Assembly: GCF_000421825.1 (NCBI RefSeq)
Contig: NZ_ATXT01000018.1
Coordinates: 1-64,000, forward strand
DNA: 64,000 nt
Reading direction: 5' to 3'
Source: Humibacter albus DSM 18994
GTDB lineage: Bacteria; Actinomycetota; Actinomycetes; Actinomycetales; Microbacteriaceae
The position numbers and the translations under genes were made by a program. Of this stretch, positions 50,526 through 58,981 are shown piece by piece (position 1 is the stretch's first letter; each line of letters opens with the position of its first letter). The notes under the pieces were generated by a model. That model searched no databases. It worked only from the letters and a program-made list of their open reading frames with translations, and was not told the DNA's origin.

Positions 50526-51179
50526 ATGACCGAGCAGAGCGCTGCCGACCGGCTCCCAGCGAACAAATCCATCGCGAGCCGATCGAACGCGGGCTCGGAT
50601 GCCTCGGGCCGGGTCTCGAAAGCTCCCCGGCCGCCCGCTCCCGCCAAAGTGAAGATCCTCGAGACTGCCGATCGCCTGTTCTACGACCAGGGTGTGAACG
50701 CCGTGGGCGTGGACCTCATCATCGCCGAGTCGCACGTGACCAAGGCCACGTTCTACAAGCATTACCACTCGAAAGACGTGCTGGTCGCCGCCTTCGTCGA
50801 TCGTCGTGCCGAGCAGGCGCGCGAGAGCCTGGCGGCGGACCGCGAACGCCTGAAGGACCCCGCAGCCGTGCTCCGTGCGATCGTCGACGGGTTCGCCGTC
50901 GAATCGCACCGGCCCGGCTATCACGGCTGTCCGTTCATCAACGCGTCCGCCAACCGCCTGACGGAGGCGGGCCCTGTCACACCAGCCGTCGAAGCGTGGC
51001 GCAACTGGCTGCGCGGCGCGCTGGTAGGCCTCTTCACCGAAGCCGGCACGACTGAGCCCGACGAGGCGGCCGACGACCTGTTGCTGGCCCGCGACGGCGC
51101 GTTCGGCGGAGGTGCCGTCGCGGATCCGGATGCGTCAACCGCGTCGCTCAGTCGCGTGCTGGAGCGACTGCTGGCCTGA
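50526..51179 (+). CDS. TetR/AcrR-family transcriptional regulator
   Basis: The 217-residue protein has a TetR DNA-binding domain at about 41-90 (KILETADRLFYDQGVNAVGVDLIIAESHVTKATFYKHYHSKDVLV) and a ligand domain with CPFINASANRLTEAG. The first 40 residues are Ser/Ala/Pro-rich and probably disordered. GGAGCACCC precedes the ATG. It is convergent with the AKR-like gene. The ligand is unknown. Confidence 0.93.
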   Translation: MTEQSAADRLPANKSIASRSNAGSDASGRVSKAPRPPAPAKVKILETADRLFYDQGVNAVGVDLIIAESHVTKATFYKHYHSKDVLVAAFVDRRAEQARESLAADRERLKDPAAVLRAIVDGFAVESHRPGYHGCPFINASANRLTEAGPVTPAVEAWRNWLRGALVGLFTEAGTTEPDEAADDLLLARDGAFGGGAVADPDASTASLSRVLERLLA

Positions 51180-51194
51180 ACGAACGCGCCGCGT

Positions 51195-52241
51195 CTACTC
51201 CGAGATGCGGTCCAGCTCGAGCATCTGACTGCGGCTCAGACTCACACTGCACGCCGCCATCAGATCGTCCATCTCCACGGCGGACCCCACATTGACCACC
51301 GGTGCGACGACGCCGCGCTTGGCCAGCAGCCAGGCGATGGCGACGGTCGCCATGCTGCAGGCATGCTCCGCCGCCACGCGATCGAGCACCTGGAGCACGC
51401 GATGACCGCGACGTCCGAGGAAGCCGGCTACCCCGGCGTCGCGCGCCGGAGCGTCCAAGTCGGAACGCGACCGGTATGCACCGGCCAGGTAGCCGTGCGC
51501 CAGTGCGTTCGTCGGAAGCACGCCGAGCGACTGGGCGGCGGTGACGATGCGCAGGTCGCCCTCGAACATTGTGCGGTTCATCAGGTTGTACGGCACCTCG
51601 ACCGCTGAGACCTTCGGGAAGCCGGATGATGAGAGAACCCGCGCCTCCATCAAGCTCTCCCCGGAGAAACCGCTGAAGCCCACGAACCGTACCTTGCCGG
51701 TGTCGATGAGCCACTCGACGGTGGCGAGCGTATCGGAGAGTGCGGCGCCGGCATCCGGGCCTTCCAGCGTCAGAACCTCGACGTGATCGGTCCCCAGCCG
51801 ACGGAGCGCGGACTCCACGGAGCGCACCACGTTGACCTGTCCCAGGCCGGGGCTCTCTTCTCCCTTGCCCACACGAAGGTCGATGACCAGGTGGTCGCGC
51901 AGATCGCGGCCGTGCATCCAGCCGCCCACGATCGCGTTGCCGAGGCCGCGCTCGTGCGCGTCGGAGGTGACGATGAGGTTGCCGCCCAGCTGGACGAAAC
52001 GATCGAGCACCGCCTGCGCCGCGTCGACGTCGGAAGAGCGCGCGAGCGCCCCCGTGCCGAGCGCGAGGGGATAGACGGCGAGCTCCGTCTCCCCCAGCCG
52101 GCGAGGCGCGACGATCGGCAGCGGCGCCGTGGCCGCACCGTCGTCGTCAGGCGGCGTCAGTGGCACGCCGAACACCGGGCCCATCCCCGTGACGCCGCCG
52201 TTCGCGTGTTCACGTGCGCGAACGGGGTACGGCTGTGCCAT
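51195..52241 (-). CDS. Aldo/keto reductase-fold protein lacking the catalytic tetrad
   Basis: The 348-residue protein aligns with AKRs throughout: RRLGETELAVYPLALGTGAL, GGNLIVTSDAH, RRLGTDHVEVLTLEGPD, TGKVRFVGFSGFS and VPYNLMNR. At the four catalytic positions it has V for Asp and H for Tyr (canonical NFIDTADVYG reads NLIVTSDAHE), R for Lys (ATKVG reads DLRVG) and E for His (LYQLHRPD reads LTLEGPD). It is probably enzymatically dead by AKR chemistry, perhaps an NADP(H)-binding regulator. ATG at 52241 has GGGGGGAAC upstream. Confidence 0.85.
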   Translation of the reverse strand: MAQPYPVRAREHANGGVTGMGPVFGVPLTPPDDDGAATAPLPIVAPRRLGETELAVYPLALGTGALARSSDVDAAQAVLDRFVQLGGNLIVTSDAHERGLGNAIVGGWMHGRDLRDHLVIDLRVGKGEESPGLGQVNVVRSVESALRRLGTDHVEVLTLEGPDAGAALSDTLATVEWLIDTGKVRFVGFSGFSGESLMEARVLSSSGFPKVSAVEVPYNLMNRTMFEGDLRIVTAAQSLGVLPTNALAHGYLAGAYRSRSDLDAPARDAGVAGFLGRRGHRVLQVLDRVAAEHACSMATVAIAWLLAKRGVVAPVVNVGSAVEMDDLMAACSVSLSRSQMLELDRISE

Positions 52242-52606
52242 GTTCCCCCCTGCGGCTCCTTGTGCCCCCGAGCCCAGACGTGCTGCGGGATGCCACATCA
52301 CATCTGTTTGGAAGCGAGCGTAACCGACGGCCCCGACTTCCTTCGGTCGAAACGATTGAACCGTTACCAAATCTTTGGAAAACAGCACGAATCGGACGGC
52401 TCCAACGGCAGCACCGACCCGCGGACGTCGTGAGCTCCCCCACGACGGGGGACGTAGTGCTGCAACCGCCGCGTCGCACACCACGGAGCGGTCAATCGAC
52501 AGACAAGCGCGAGGGAATACTCGCGAACCTTCTTATGTTGCCGGCAACGTAGATTGAATCCTGTTGCCGACGACATATCGGTTGACGTGAAGGAGAAGAG
52601 AAGGTC
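52242..52606. other. Divergent AKR-like / Old Yellow Enzyme intergenic region
   Basis: This 365-base region has no supported gene. It holds the promoters of both flanking genes and the MarR-type palindrome. Short AT-richer motifs (TTGGTAACGG, GGTTACG) occur near the AKR-like side. Confidence 0.6.
52537..52548. promoter_or_regulatory. MarR-type operator palindrome upstream of the Old Yellow Enzyme gene
   Basis: GTTGCCGGCAAC is a perfect 12-base palindrome. It sits immediately upstream of a TAGATT -10-like box (52551-52556), the position where a repressor would block polymerase. A second, degenerate copy GTTGCCGACGAC follows at 52563-52574. MarR-family sites often have the form TTGCC-N-GGCAA, and a MarR gene is the last gene of this transcript. 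Confidence 0.65.
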
Positions 52607-53677
52607 ATGACGAACCTGTGGGACGCGACCACGATCAAGGACATCCAATTGAAGCACCGGTTGGCGCTGGCACCGATGACGCGAAGCCGGGCGCTGCCCG
52701 ACGGCGTTCCGGGCCCGCTCGCCGCCGAGTACTACGCACAACGGGCCGAGCTCGGCCTGCTGATCACCGAGGGGACCCAGCCATCGGCCGACGGCCAGGG
52801 TTACCTCAACACACCGGGCATCTATACCCCGGAACAGATCGCGGGATGGCGGACCGTCACCGATGCCGTACACGCGCGGGATGCGCACCTGTTCATCCAG
52901 CTGATGCACGTGGGCCGCATCTCGCATCCGGGCAACACGCCGCATCACCGGCAGGGCGTCGCACCGTCGGCCATCACGCCCCGGGCGAGCATCTACACGG
53001 TGGACGGCATGCAGCCGGTCCCGACACCGCGCGCGCTGAGCATCGATGAGATCGCCACGACGGTCGCCGACTTCCGACACGCGGCGGCTTCCGCCATCGC
53101 CGCCGGTGCCGATGGAGTAGAGATTCATGCCGCGAACGGATATCTGTTGCAGCAGTTCCTGGCACCGAACGCCAACCAGCGCACCGACCGGTACGGCGGC
53201 AGCATCGAGAACCGGACACGCCTCGTGGTGGAGGTCGCCGCGGCCGTCGCCGACGAGATCGGCTCCGACAAGGTCGGCATCCGCCTCTCGCCGGGCGGCC
53301 GGCTGGGCGACATCGACGAAGGCCCCGAGTACGGCGCGCTCTACCGCAGTCTTGTCGCCGAACTCGCGAAACTCGATCTGGCCTACCTGCACCTGTTCTA
53401 CTTCTCCGACGACGAGAACCTGCTCGCGGATCTCCGCCATGCCTGGCCGTCCACACTGCTGCTCCTGCGTGCTGGCCGATCGGTGACCATCGAGTCGCTG
53501 GACGCGGATCTCGCGAGCGGTCTCGCCGACGTGGTGCCTCTGGGAAGCAGTGCCCTGGCCAACCCTGACATCGTCACGCGCCTGCGCGTCGGCGCCGAAT
53601 TGAACACACCGGTCCCGGCTACCTTCTACGGTGGGGGTGCGGACGGTTACACCGACTATCCGTCTCTCGCTGCCTGA
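52607..53677 (+). CDS. Old Yellow Enzyme family alkene reductase
   Basis: This FMN enzyme reduces activated C=C bonds of enals, nitro compounds or quinones with NAD(P)H. The 356-residue protein has the flavin-site APMTRSRA (22-29), QLMHVGRISHP, the substrate His/Asn plus Tyr donor in VEIHAANGYLLQQFLAP, and RTDRYGGSIENRTR. It belongs to the NemA/classical OYE branch. AAGGAGAAGAGAAGG precedes the ATG. It shares a transcript with the MarR gene, 21 bases downstream. Confidence 0.95.
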   Translation: MTNLWDATTIKDIQLKHRLALAPMTRSRALPDGVPGPLAAEYYAQRAELGLLITEGTQPSADGQGYLNTPGIYTPEQIAGWRTVTDAVHARDAHLFIQLMHVGRISHPGNTPHHRQGVAPSAITPRASIYTVDGMQPVPTPRALSIDEIATTVADFRHAAASAIAAGADGVEIHAANGYLLQQFLAPNANQRTDRYGGSIENRTRLVVEVAAAVADEIGSDKVGIRLSPGGRLGDIDEGPEYGALYRSLVAELAKLDLAYLHLFYFSDDENLLADLRHAWPSTLLLLRAGRSVTIESLDADLASGLADVVPLGSSALANPDIVTRLRVGAELNTPVPATFYGGGADGYTDYPSLAA

Positions 53678-53698
53678 CTATCGTTCCAGGAGGCTGAT

Positions 53699-54190
53699 AT
53701 GAGCGACGAACGTCACCCGCGAGCCGAGGCCACAGAGCTCGATGAGGCGTTCCCCGTCAGCTACGCGATCTTCGCGATGGCACGGACGCACCGCGCGATC
53801 GCTGCCGCGCAGCTCGCGAAGCTCGGGCTGTTCCCCGGCCAGGAGATCATCCTCATTCAGCTGGCGGCGTCCGACGGACTCTCGCAGAAGACTCTGGTCG
53901 AGACATTGAGCGTCAACCACGCCACCGTCGCGAAAACCATCGGACGGATGGAGAAGGCGGGACTCGTTCAACGCCGCGTGTCCGAACAGGATCGGCGCGT
54001 CAGCCTGGTCTATCTCACGCCTGCCGGGCGAAGCCTCCACGACGATGTCATCGCGGTCTGGCGAGAGCTGGAGACACTCACTTCCGGCGATCTCACCGCA
54101 ACCGAGCGGGCGGCGCTTCTGGCGGCGACCGAGAAGATCCGTGACGCGATGAGCCGCGCGGCTGGATCCCCGACGCGCGTCTCGGCCTGA
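53699..54190 (+). CDS. MarR-family transcriptional regulator
   Basis: The 163-residue protein has the MarR winged helix: LSQKTLVETLSVNHATVAKTIGRMEKAGLVQRRVSEQDRRVSLVYLT at about 61-107. AGGAGG stands just before the ATG. It is co-transcribed with the Old Yellow Enzyme gene and is the natural candidate for binding the GTTGCC palindrome upstream of it. It has no cysteine in the N-terminal segment, so OhrR-type oxidation sensing is unlikely. Confidence 0.93.
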   Translation: MSDERHPRAEATELDEAFPVSYAIFAMARTHRAIAAAQLAKLGLFPGQEIILIQLAASDGLSQKTLVETLSVNHATVAKTIGRMEKAGLVQRRVSEQDRRVSLVYLTPAGRSLHDDVIAVWRELETLTSGDLTATERAALLAATEKIRDAMSRAAGSPTRVSA

Positions 54191-54209
54191 GGCTCACGGC
54201 CAGAACGAC

Positions 54210-54247
54210 GACGCGCCCGCCGCAGCCGAAGCTGCGACGGGCGCGTC
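54210..54247. terminator. Bidirectional terminator between marR-type gene and pnp
   Basis: GACGCGCCCG (54210-54219) pairs with CGGGCGCGTC (54238-54247), and after one mismatch CGCAGC pairs with GCTGCG around a CGAA tetraloop. It lies between convergent genes, 16 bases from the pnp stop. Confidence 0.8.
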
Positions 54248-54263
54248 GATCGTGTGACGAAGA

Positions 54264-56564
54264 TCAGGCTTCGACGGACTGGGCCGAGCCCTCCGCGGAG
54301 CCTTCCGCCGGGGCAGCCGGAGCTTCCGTCGGCTCGTCGACGACCGGCTGCAGCGACAGCTTGCCGCGGTCGTCCACCTTGGTGATGGTCACCAGGATCT
54401 TCTGGCCGACCGAGAGCACGTCCTCGACGTTCTCGACTCGCTTGCCACCGGCCAGCTTGCGCACCTCGGAGATGTGCAGCAGGCCGTCACGACCGGGCAG
54501 CAGCGACACGAACGCACCGAAGCTGGCGATCTTCACGACGGTTCCGAGGAACTGGTCGCCGACCTCGGGGTTGGTCGGGTTGGCGATCGCGTTCACCTGG
54601 GCGCGGGCGGCCTCGGCGCTCGGGCCGTCCACGGCTCCGATGAAGACGGTGCCGTCCTCCTCGATGGAGATGTCGGCGCCGGTCTCGTCCTGGATCGCGT
54701 TGATCGTCTTGCCCTTCGGGCCGATCAGCTCACCGATCTTGTCGACCGGGATCTGCACGCTGATCACGCGCGGCGCGGTCGGCGCCATCTCGTCGGGGCT
54801 GTCGATGGCGGCGTTGAGCACGGAGAGGATCGTGGTGCGGGCATCCTTCGCCTGCTGCAGTGCGCCGGCCAGCACCGACGACGGAATGCCGTCGAGCTTG
54901 GTGTCGAGCTGAATGGCGGTGACGAACTCGCTCGTTCCGGCGACCTTGAAGTCCATGTCTCCGAGGGCATCCTCGGCACCCAGGATGTCGGTCAGCGCTG
55001 CGTAGCGCGTCTCGCCGTCCACCGTGTCGGAGATGAGGCCCATGGCGATGCCGGCGACCGGCGCGCGCAGCGGCACGCCCGCGTTCAGCAGCGACAAGGT
55101 GGAGGCACAGACGGAGCCCATCGACGTCGAGCCGTTGGAGCCGAGCGCCTCGGAGACCTGACGGATCGCGTACGGGAACTCGTCGCGGCTGGGCAGCACC
55201 GGGACGAGCGCGCGCTCGGCCAGGAATCCGTGGCCGATCTCGCGACGCTTCGGGCTGCCGACGCGGCCGGTCTCACCGGTCGAGTAGGGCGGGAAGTTGT
55301 AGTGGTGCAGGTACCGCTTCTTCGTGACGGGCGACAGCGAGTCGATCTGCTGCTCCATCTTGAGCATGTTCAGTGTGGTGACGCCGAGGATCTGCGTCTC
55401 GCCGCGCTGGAAGATGGCAGAACCGTGCACGCGCGGGATGACCTGCACCTCGGCGTCGAGCGGACGGATGTCGCGCAGGCCACGACCGTCGATGCGGATA
55501 CCCTCGCGCAGCACGCGGCCACGCATGACGACCTTGGAGACGGCCTTGTACGCACCGGAGAACTGCTCCAGCACCTCGGCGGGCAGCGCACCTGCCTCGA
55601 CCTTCTCGGCGACGGCGGCCTTCGTGCGCTCCTTGAGCGCGTCGTCGGCGTTCTGTCGCTCGATCTTGTCGGCGATCTGATAGACGTTCACGAGCTCGTC
55701 GTAGGCGAGAGCCGCCACGTTGTCATAGCTGACCTGCGAGTACGGCAGGAACACCGGGTACTCGGCGATGGCCTTCGCGGACTGCGAGGCGAGCACGCTC
55801 TGCGCGCCGACCAGCTGGCGGATGAACGGCTTGGCGGCCTCCAGACCCTGCGCGACGACATCCTCGCTCGGCTTGGTCGCGCCGGCCTGGATGAGGTTCC
55901 AGCTGTGCTCGGTGGCCTCCGCCTCGACCATCATGATCGCGACGTCGCCCTCGGAGCCGTCGTCGTTGGTCAGCACGCGGCCGGCCACCACGATGTCGAA
56001 GACGGCGTCTTCGAGTTGCGACGCCTTCGGGAACGCGACCCACTGGTCCTCGTGCTCGCCGCGCCCAGGGATGAACGCCATGCGCACCCCCGCGATCGGG
56101 CCGGAGAACGGCAGACCGGAGATCTGCGTCGACGCGGAGGCCGCGTTGATCGCGAGCGCGTCGTAGAACTCGTCAGGCGCGATGCTCAAGACCGTGATCA
56201 CGATCTGCACCTCGTTGCGCAGGCCGTCGACGAACGACGGGCGCAGCGGGCGGTCGATCAGGCGGCAGACGAGGATGGCGTCAGTCGACGGACGACCCTC
56301 GCGGCGGAAGAACGAGCCGGGGATCTTGCCGGCCGCGTACGACCGCTCCTCGACATCCACCGTCAGCGGGAAGAAGTCGAAGTTGTCTTTCGGGTGCTTG
56401 CTGGCGCTCGTGGCGCTCAGCAGCATGGTCTCCTCATCGAGGTAGGCGGCGACGGCGCCCTGCGCCTGCTGCGCCAGCCGACCGGTCTCGAACCGGATCG
56501 TGCGGGTGCCGAAACGACCGTTATCGAGAACGGCTTCGGCGAATTTGATTTCTGGACCTTCCAT
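54264..56564 (-). CDS. pnp: Polyribonucleotide nucleotidyltransferase (PNPase)
   Basis: PNPase degrades RNA 3' to 5' with phosphate and can add tails. The 766-residue protein has two RNase PH domains ([21 protein letters not shown] in the first, and [25 protein letters not shown] in the second), then a KH domain ([24 protein letters not shown]) and an S1 domain ([28 protein letters not shown]). A Glu/Ala/Pro-rich tail follows. AAGGAGAAGAGACC precedes the ATG. rpsO, its usual upstream partner, is not present here. Confidence 0.98.
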   Translation of the reverse strand: MEGPEIKFAEAVLDNGRFGTRTIRFETGRLAQQAQGAVAAYLDEETMLLSATSASKHPKDNFDFFPLTVDVEERSYAAGKIPGSFFRREGRPSTDAILVCRLIDRPLRPSFVDGLRNEVQIVITVLSIAPDEFYDALAINAASASTQISGLPFSGPIAGVRMAFIPGRGEHEDQWVAFPKASQLEDAVFDIVVAGRVLTNDDGSEGDVAIMMVEAEATEHSWNLIQAGATKPSEDVVAQGLEAAKPFIRQLVGAQSVLASQSAKAIAEYPVFLPYSQVSYDNVAALAYDELVNVYQIADKIERQNADDALKERTKAAVAEKVEAGALPAEVLEQFSGAYKAVSKVVMRGRVLREGIRIDGRGLRDIRPLDAEVQVIPRVHGSAIFQRGETQILGVTTLNMLKMEQQIDSLSPVTKKRYLHHYNFPPYSTGETGRVGSPKRREIGHGFLAERALVPVLPSRDEFPYAIRQVSEALGSNGSTSMGSVCASTLSLLNAGVPLRAPVAGIAMGLISDTVDGETRYAALTDILGAEDALGDMDFKVAGTSEFVTAIQLDTKLDGIPSSVLAGALQQAKDARTTILSVLNAAIDSPDEMAPTAPRVISVQIPVDKIGELIGPKGKTINAIQDETGADISIEEDGTVFIGAVDGPSAEAARAQVNAIANPTNPEVGDQFLGTVVKIASFGAFVSLLPGRDGLLHISEVRKLAGGKRVENVEDVLSVGQKILVTITKVDDRGKLSLQPVVDEPTEAPAAPAEGSAEGSAQSVEA

Positions 56565-56672
56565 CGAGGTCTCTTCTCCTTATGTTCGTGCGCCGTCCCG
56601 TGTGGACGTAGCGCTCTCGCCGAACGCGCTGGAGAACAGGCGTAACCGAGCCAAGGGGCTCCGCGCCGGCCA

Positions 56673-56858
56673 TCAGTAGAAAAACACCACTCGCTTCTGT
56701 GCGGCGCATGCGGTGATCGCGAACGCGGCTACGACTGGGATTCCACCACCGAGGACCAGCAGCCTGCCGGCCTGCATGGCGAGTTTCATGTGGTAATCGA
56801 ACCTCGTCGATCCTAGCAGAGCGGGATGTTCGGGCTCGGGAAGGGACACCGCCGACAC
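56673..56858 (-). CDS. Doubtful small membrane ORF upstream of pnp
   Basis: In the 297-base gap between the kinase-like gene and pnp, a 61-codon frame with GTG start encodes a single hydrophobic helix (LLVLGGGIPVVAAFAITACAA). A shorter version starts at ATG 56789. Neither start has a convincing ribosome binding site and I recognise no family. Apart from this ORF and the pnp leader, I see nothing in the gap. Confidence 0.25.
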   Translation of the reverse strand: MSAVSLPEPEHPALLGSTRFDYHMKLAMQAGRLLVLGGGIPVVAAFAITACAAQKRVVFFY

Positions 56859-56861
56859 CCC

Positions 56862-57635
56862 TCAACGCGCGTCGGCGAGCGCGATCACCCGCGCCGCGGC
56901 ATCCGCGAGCGCATCGCCGTAGCCCCGGCCGTAGCTCGCCGCGTGCACCGCGAGCGGATGCAGCTGGTGCAGCGGGACGCGCTGCCGCCAGCCGTCGCGC
57001 AACGGCCGCGCCGACTCGTACCCGACGACGATCTCGTCGAGGTACGGGCATCCGAACAGCGCGAGCATGGCGAGATCCGTCTCGCGGTGGCCACCGTGAG
57101 CAGCCGGGTCGATCAGCACGACACCGTCGGCTCCCCACAGCACGTTTCCGTTCCAGAGGTCCCCGTGGATGCGCGCCGGCGGCTCGTCGTCGTCGAAGAC
57201 GCCAGCGGCGATCTCGTCGCACGCCTGCCTCACGATGGATGCCTGCCCGCGGCCGATCCCGCGCGCGTCGATCGCGATCTCCAGGTATGGCAGCACCCTG
57301 TCCCTGGCGTAGAAGGCTCCCCAGCTGCTCTCGTGCGCGGCCGGCAGCGGACGTCGCCCGATGAAGAGCGGACCGTCCCAGCGCTCCGGAGGGGATCCGA
57401 AGGCTGCCGCGCCCGCGGCATGTGTGGTCGCGAGGGCCGCGCCGAAGCGACGGGCGGCATCCGGCGTCGGCTGTGCCGACTCGATGCGTTCCAGCTCGAT
57501 GCGGCCGGGCGCCACCTCGAACACGTGGACAACCGAGGCGCCACCGGCCGCGCCGAGCCACGCGAGCCCCGCGGCCTCGGCCTCGAAGAAGCGAGGCGGG
57601 GCATCCGGGTTCGCCTTCACGACGGTGTCGGTCAT
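56862..57635 (-). CDS. Fructosamine kinase family protein
   Basis: These APH-fold kinases phosphorylate ketosamines or related sugars and help deglycate proteins. The 257-residue protein has the catalytic loop RIHGDLWNGNVLW and the metal-binding LIDPAAHGGHRETDLAML. The N-terminal VKANPDAPPRFFEAEAAGLAWL matches the family's lysine region. The ATG at 57635 has GGAAGG in front and TAGCGT seven bases upstream (57643-57648), so a very short leader or leaderless start is possible. Confidence 0.9.
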   Translation of the reverse strand: MTDTVVKANPDAPPRFFEAEAAGLAWLGAAGGASVVHVFEVAPGRIELERIESAQPTPDAARRFGAALATTHAAGAAAFGSPPERWDGPLFIGRRPLPAAHESSWGAFYARDRVLPYLEIAIDARGIGRGQASIVRQACDEIAAGVFDDDEPPARIHGDLWNGNVLWGADGVVLIDPAAHGGHRETDLAMLALFGCPYLDEIVVGYESARPLRDGWRQRVPLHQLHPLAVHAASYGRGYGDALADAAARVIALADAR

Positions 57636-57704
57636 GCCTTCCACGCTAGGCGGTCTCGGACCGGTCGTGCGCGCGCTGCGGTGTCCCGGGGCGACGACTC
57701 GGCC

Positions 57705-58169
57705 TCAGCGCAGCGAGCCGACGGCAGCGCGCCGACGAGCGGCGGCAGCGCGGTCGCGCCTGGCCCGCGGCGCCGTGATCGCCAGCCCGAGGAGCACACC
57801 GACGACCGCGCCGAGCGTGTTCGAGATGACGTCGCGCACATCGGAGACGCGACCCGGAATCCAGATCTGCGCAGTCTCGATGCTGAGCGTCATGAGGAAC
57901 GGGATGACCATGGCCAGCCACCAGCGCCGCCGTCCGAAGAGCAGGAGGAAGAACAGCCCGATGGGCAGGAACATCGCGATGTTCGCCGTGAACTCGACCC
58001 CGCTGTAGGTGACCCAGTCGGTGGCGGGGTGCTCCCAGAGGATGCGCAGAACCTGCATGACGATGCCGTCCTTGCTCGCGATCTCCGGCTGCGGACCGAG
58101 CGTCAGCCACGCGACACCGCCCAGATACACGAGCGTGATCACGCTCAGCAAGGGGTGGCGTCGGAACAT
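57705..58169 (-). CDS. VanZ-like membrane protein
   Basis: The 154-residue protein has four membrane helices and the VanZ-domain features: a short N-terminal helix followed by the outer loop, NIAMFLPIGLFFLLLF, the MTLSIETAQIWIPGRVSDVRDVISNTLGAVVGVLLG block with conserved E/Q and D-N residues. The function in non-resistant bacteria is unknown. ATG at 58169 is preceded by TAGGAAG. Confidence 0.88.
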   Translation of the reverse strand: MFRRHPLLSVITLVYLGGVAWLTLGPQPEIASKDGIVMQVLRILWEHPATDWVTYSGVEFTANIAMFLPIGLFFLLLFGRRRWWLAMVIPFLMTLSIETAQIWIPGRVSDVRDVISNTLGAVVGVLLGLAITAPRARRDRAAAARRRAAVGSLR

Positions 58170-58270
58170 CTTCCTAGCTTCGTGGCCCCACCTGCACGCT
58201 GCCTGGCGACTCGCTGAGGCTCTTCTATGTCGCAACGGGGCGCGGTCGAATGTGCTGGCGGCTCACGGTG

Positions 58271-58356
58271 TCTGGGTGGCGAGTGCGTCTGGGTGGCGAG
58301 CGCGTCGGTGTGGCGAGCGGGTCGGGGCGGGCGAGAGCGTCGGGATGCGCGAGCGA
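58271..58356. repeat. Five-copy degenerate 17-bp tandem repeat
   Basis: Units of 17 bases (one of 18) begin at 58271, 58288, 58305, 58322 and 58340. The first two are TCTGGGTGGCGAGTGCG and TCTGGGTGGCGAGCGCG, and later ones diverge. The array ends at the stop codon of the next minus-strand gene. It may vary in copy number between strains. Confidence 0.75.
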
Positions 58357-58357
58357 C

Positions 58358-58972
58358 TCAGGATGCCTGCGCCTCGTCGACGACGCCGGCGAGCGACCCG
58401 AGATCGAGCTCGACGCGGAACGGACGTGTCTCGCCGTTCACGCGTGCCGGCACCGCGACGTACTCGCCGCGAGACGCGGGAGCGCGCAGCCCGTCGTTGT
58501 ACCGGGCGACGGCGCGTTCGGGCAGGAACCCCACGTGGTAGACGCGGTCGACAGCGACGAGGTGCACGGCGACGCGCAGTCGCAGACCGAGCCAGCGGGT
58601 GGCATCCGGAACGAGCACGGCCGTAGGCGTGCCGCCTGCCCTGGCCCGCGTGCTGTCGATGGCGGACTGGTGCTGCTGCGTGCCGATCACCGGCGTCGGC
58701 GGCGCGTCGCTCGGTGCAACCGGCAGCAGGCGCAAACCGTCCAGATCGCGCAGGACCCCGAAGGAGTCAGGGTTGCGGGGGCCACTGCGCGCCTGCACGA
58801 CGAGGAGCACGATCACCCCGGCGGCGACCGCGATGGTGACCACGAGGAGCACGTCGAACAGGACGGGCCAGCGCTCCGGCTTCACCGTGCCGGTCGCCAG
58901 CAGGAGCAGAAGCAGAAGCAGGTACGGCCCGGGCTCCCAGCGCCACAGCGGTTTGCGCGGGGTGCGAGTCAT
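58358..58972 (-). CDS. Membrane-anchored protein of unknown function
   Basis: I recognise no family. The 204-residue protein has two closely spaced membrane helices (about 16-28 and 38-60) and a soluble C-terminal domain of about 140 residues that includes RWLGLRLRVAVHLVAVDRVYHVGFLP and GEYVAVPARVNGETRPFRVELDLG. GGAGGG precedes the ATG. It lies nine bases beyond the lysoplasmalogenase-type gene and is likely on the same transcript. Confidence 0.75.
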   Translation of the reverse strand: MTRTPRKPLWRWEPGPYLLLLLLLLATGTVKPERWPVLFDVLLVVTIAVAAGVIVLLVVQARSGPRNPDSFGVLRDLDGLRLLPVAPSDAPPTPVIGTQQHQSAIDSTRARAGGTPTAVLVPDATRWLGLRLRVAVHLVAVDRVYHVGFLPERAVARYNDGLRAPASRGEYVAVPARVNGETRPFRVELDLGSLAGVVDEAQAS

Positions 58973-58981
58973 CCCTCCACG

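Noticed and set aside
54474-56645. A 723-codon open frame antisense to pnp
   Set aside because: Long antisense frames are expected in high-GC coding DNA. The product has no family resemblance and is His/Arg/Asp/Gly-rich, while pnp on the other strand is complete and well conserved.
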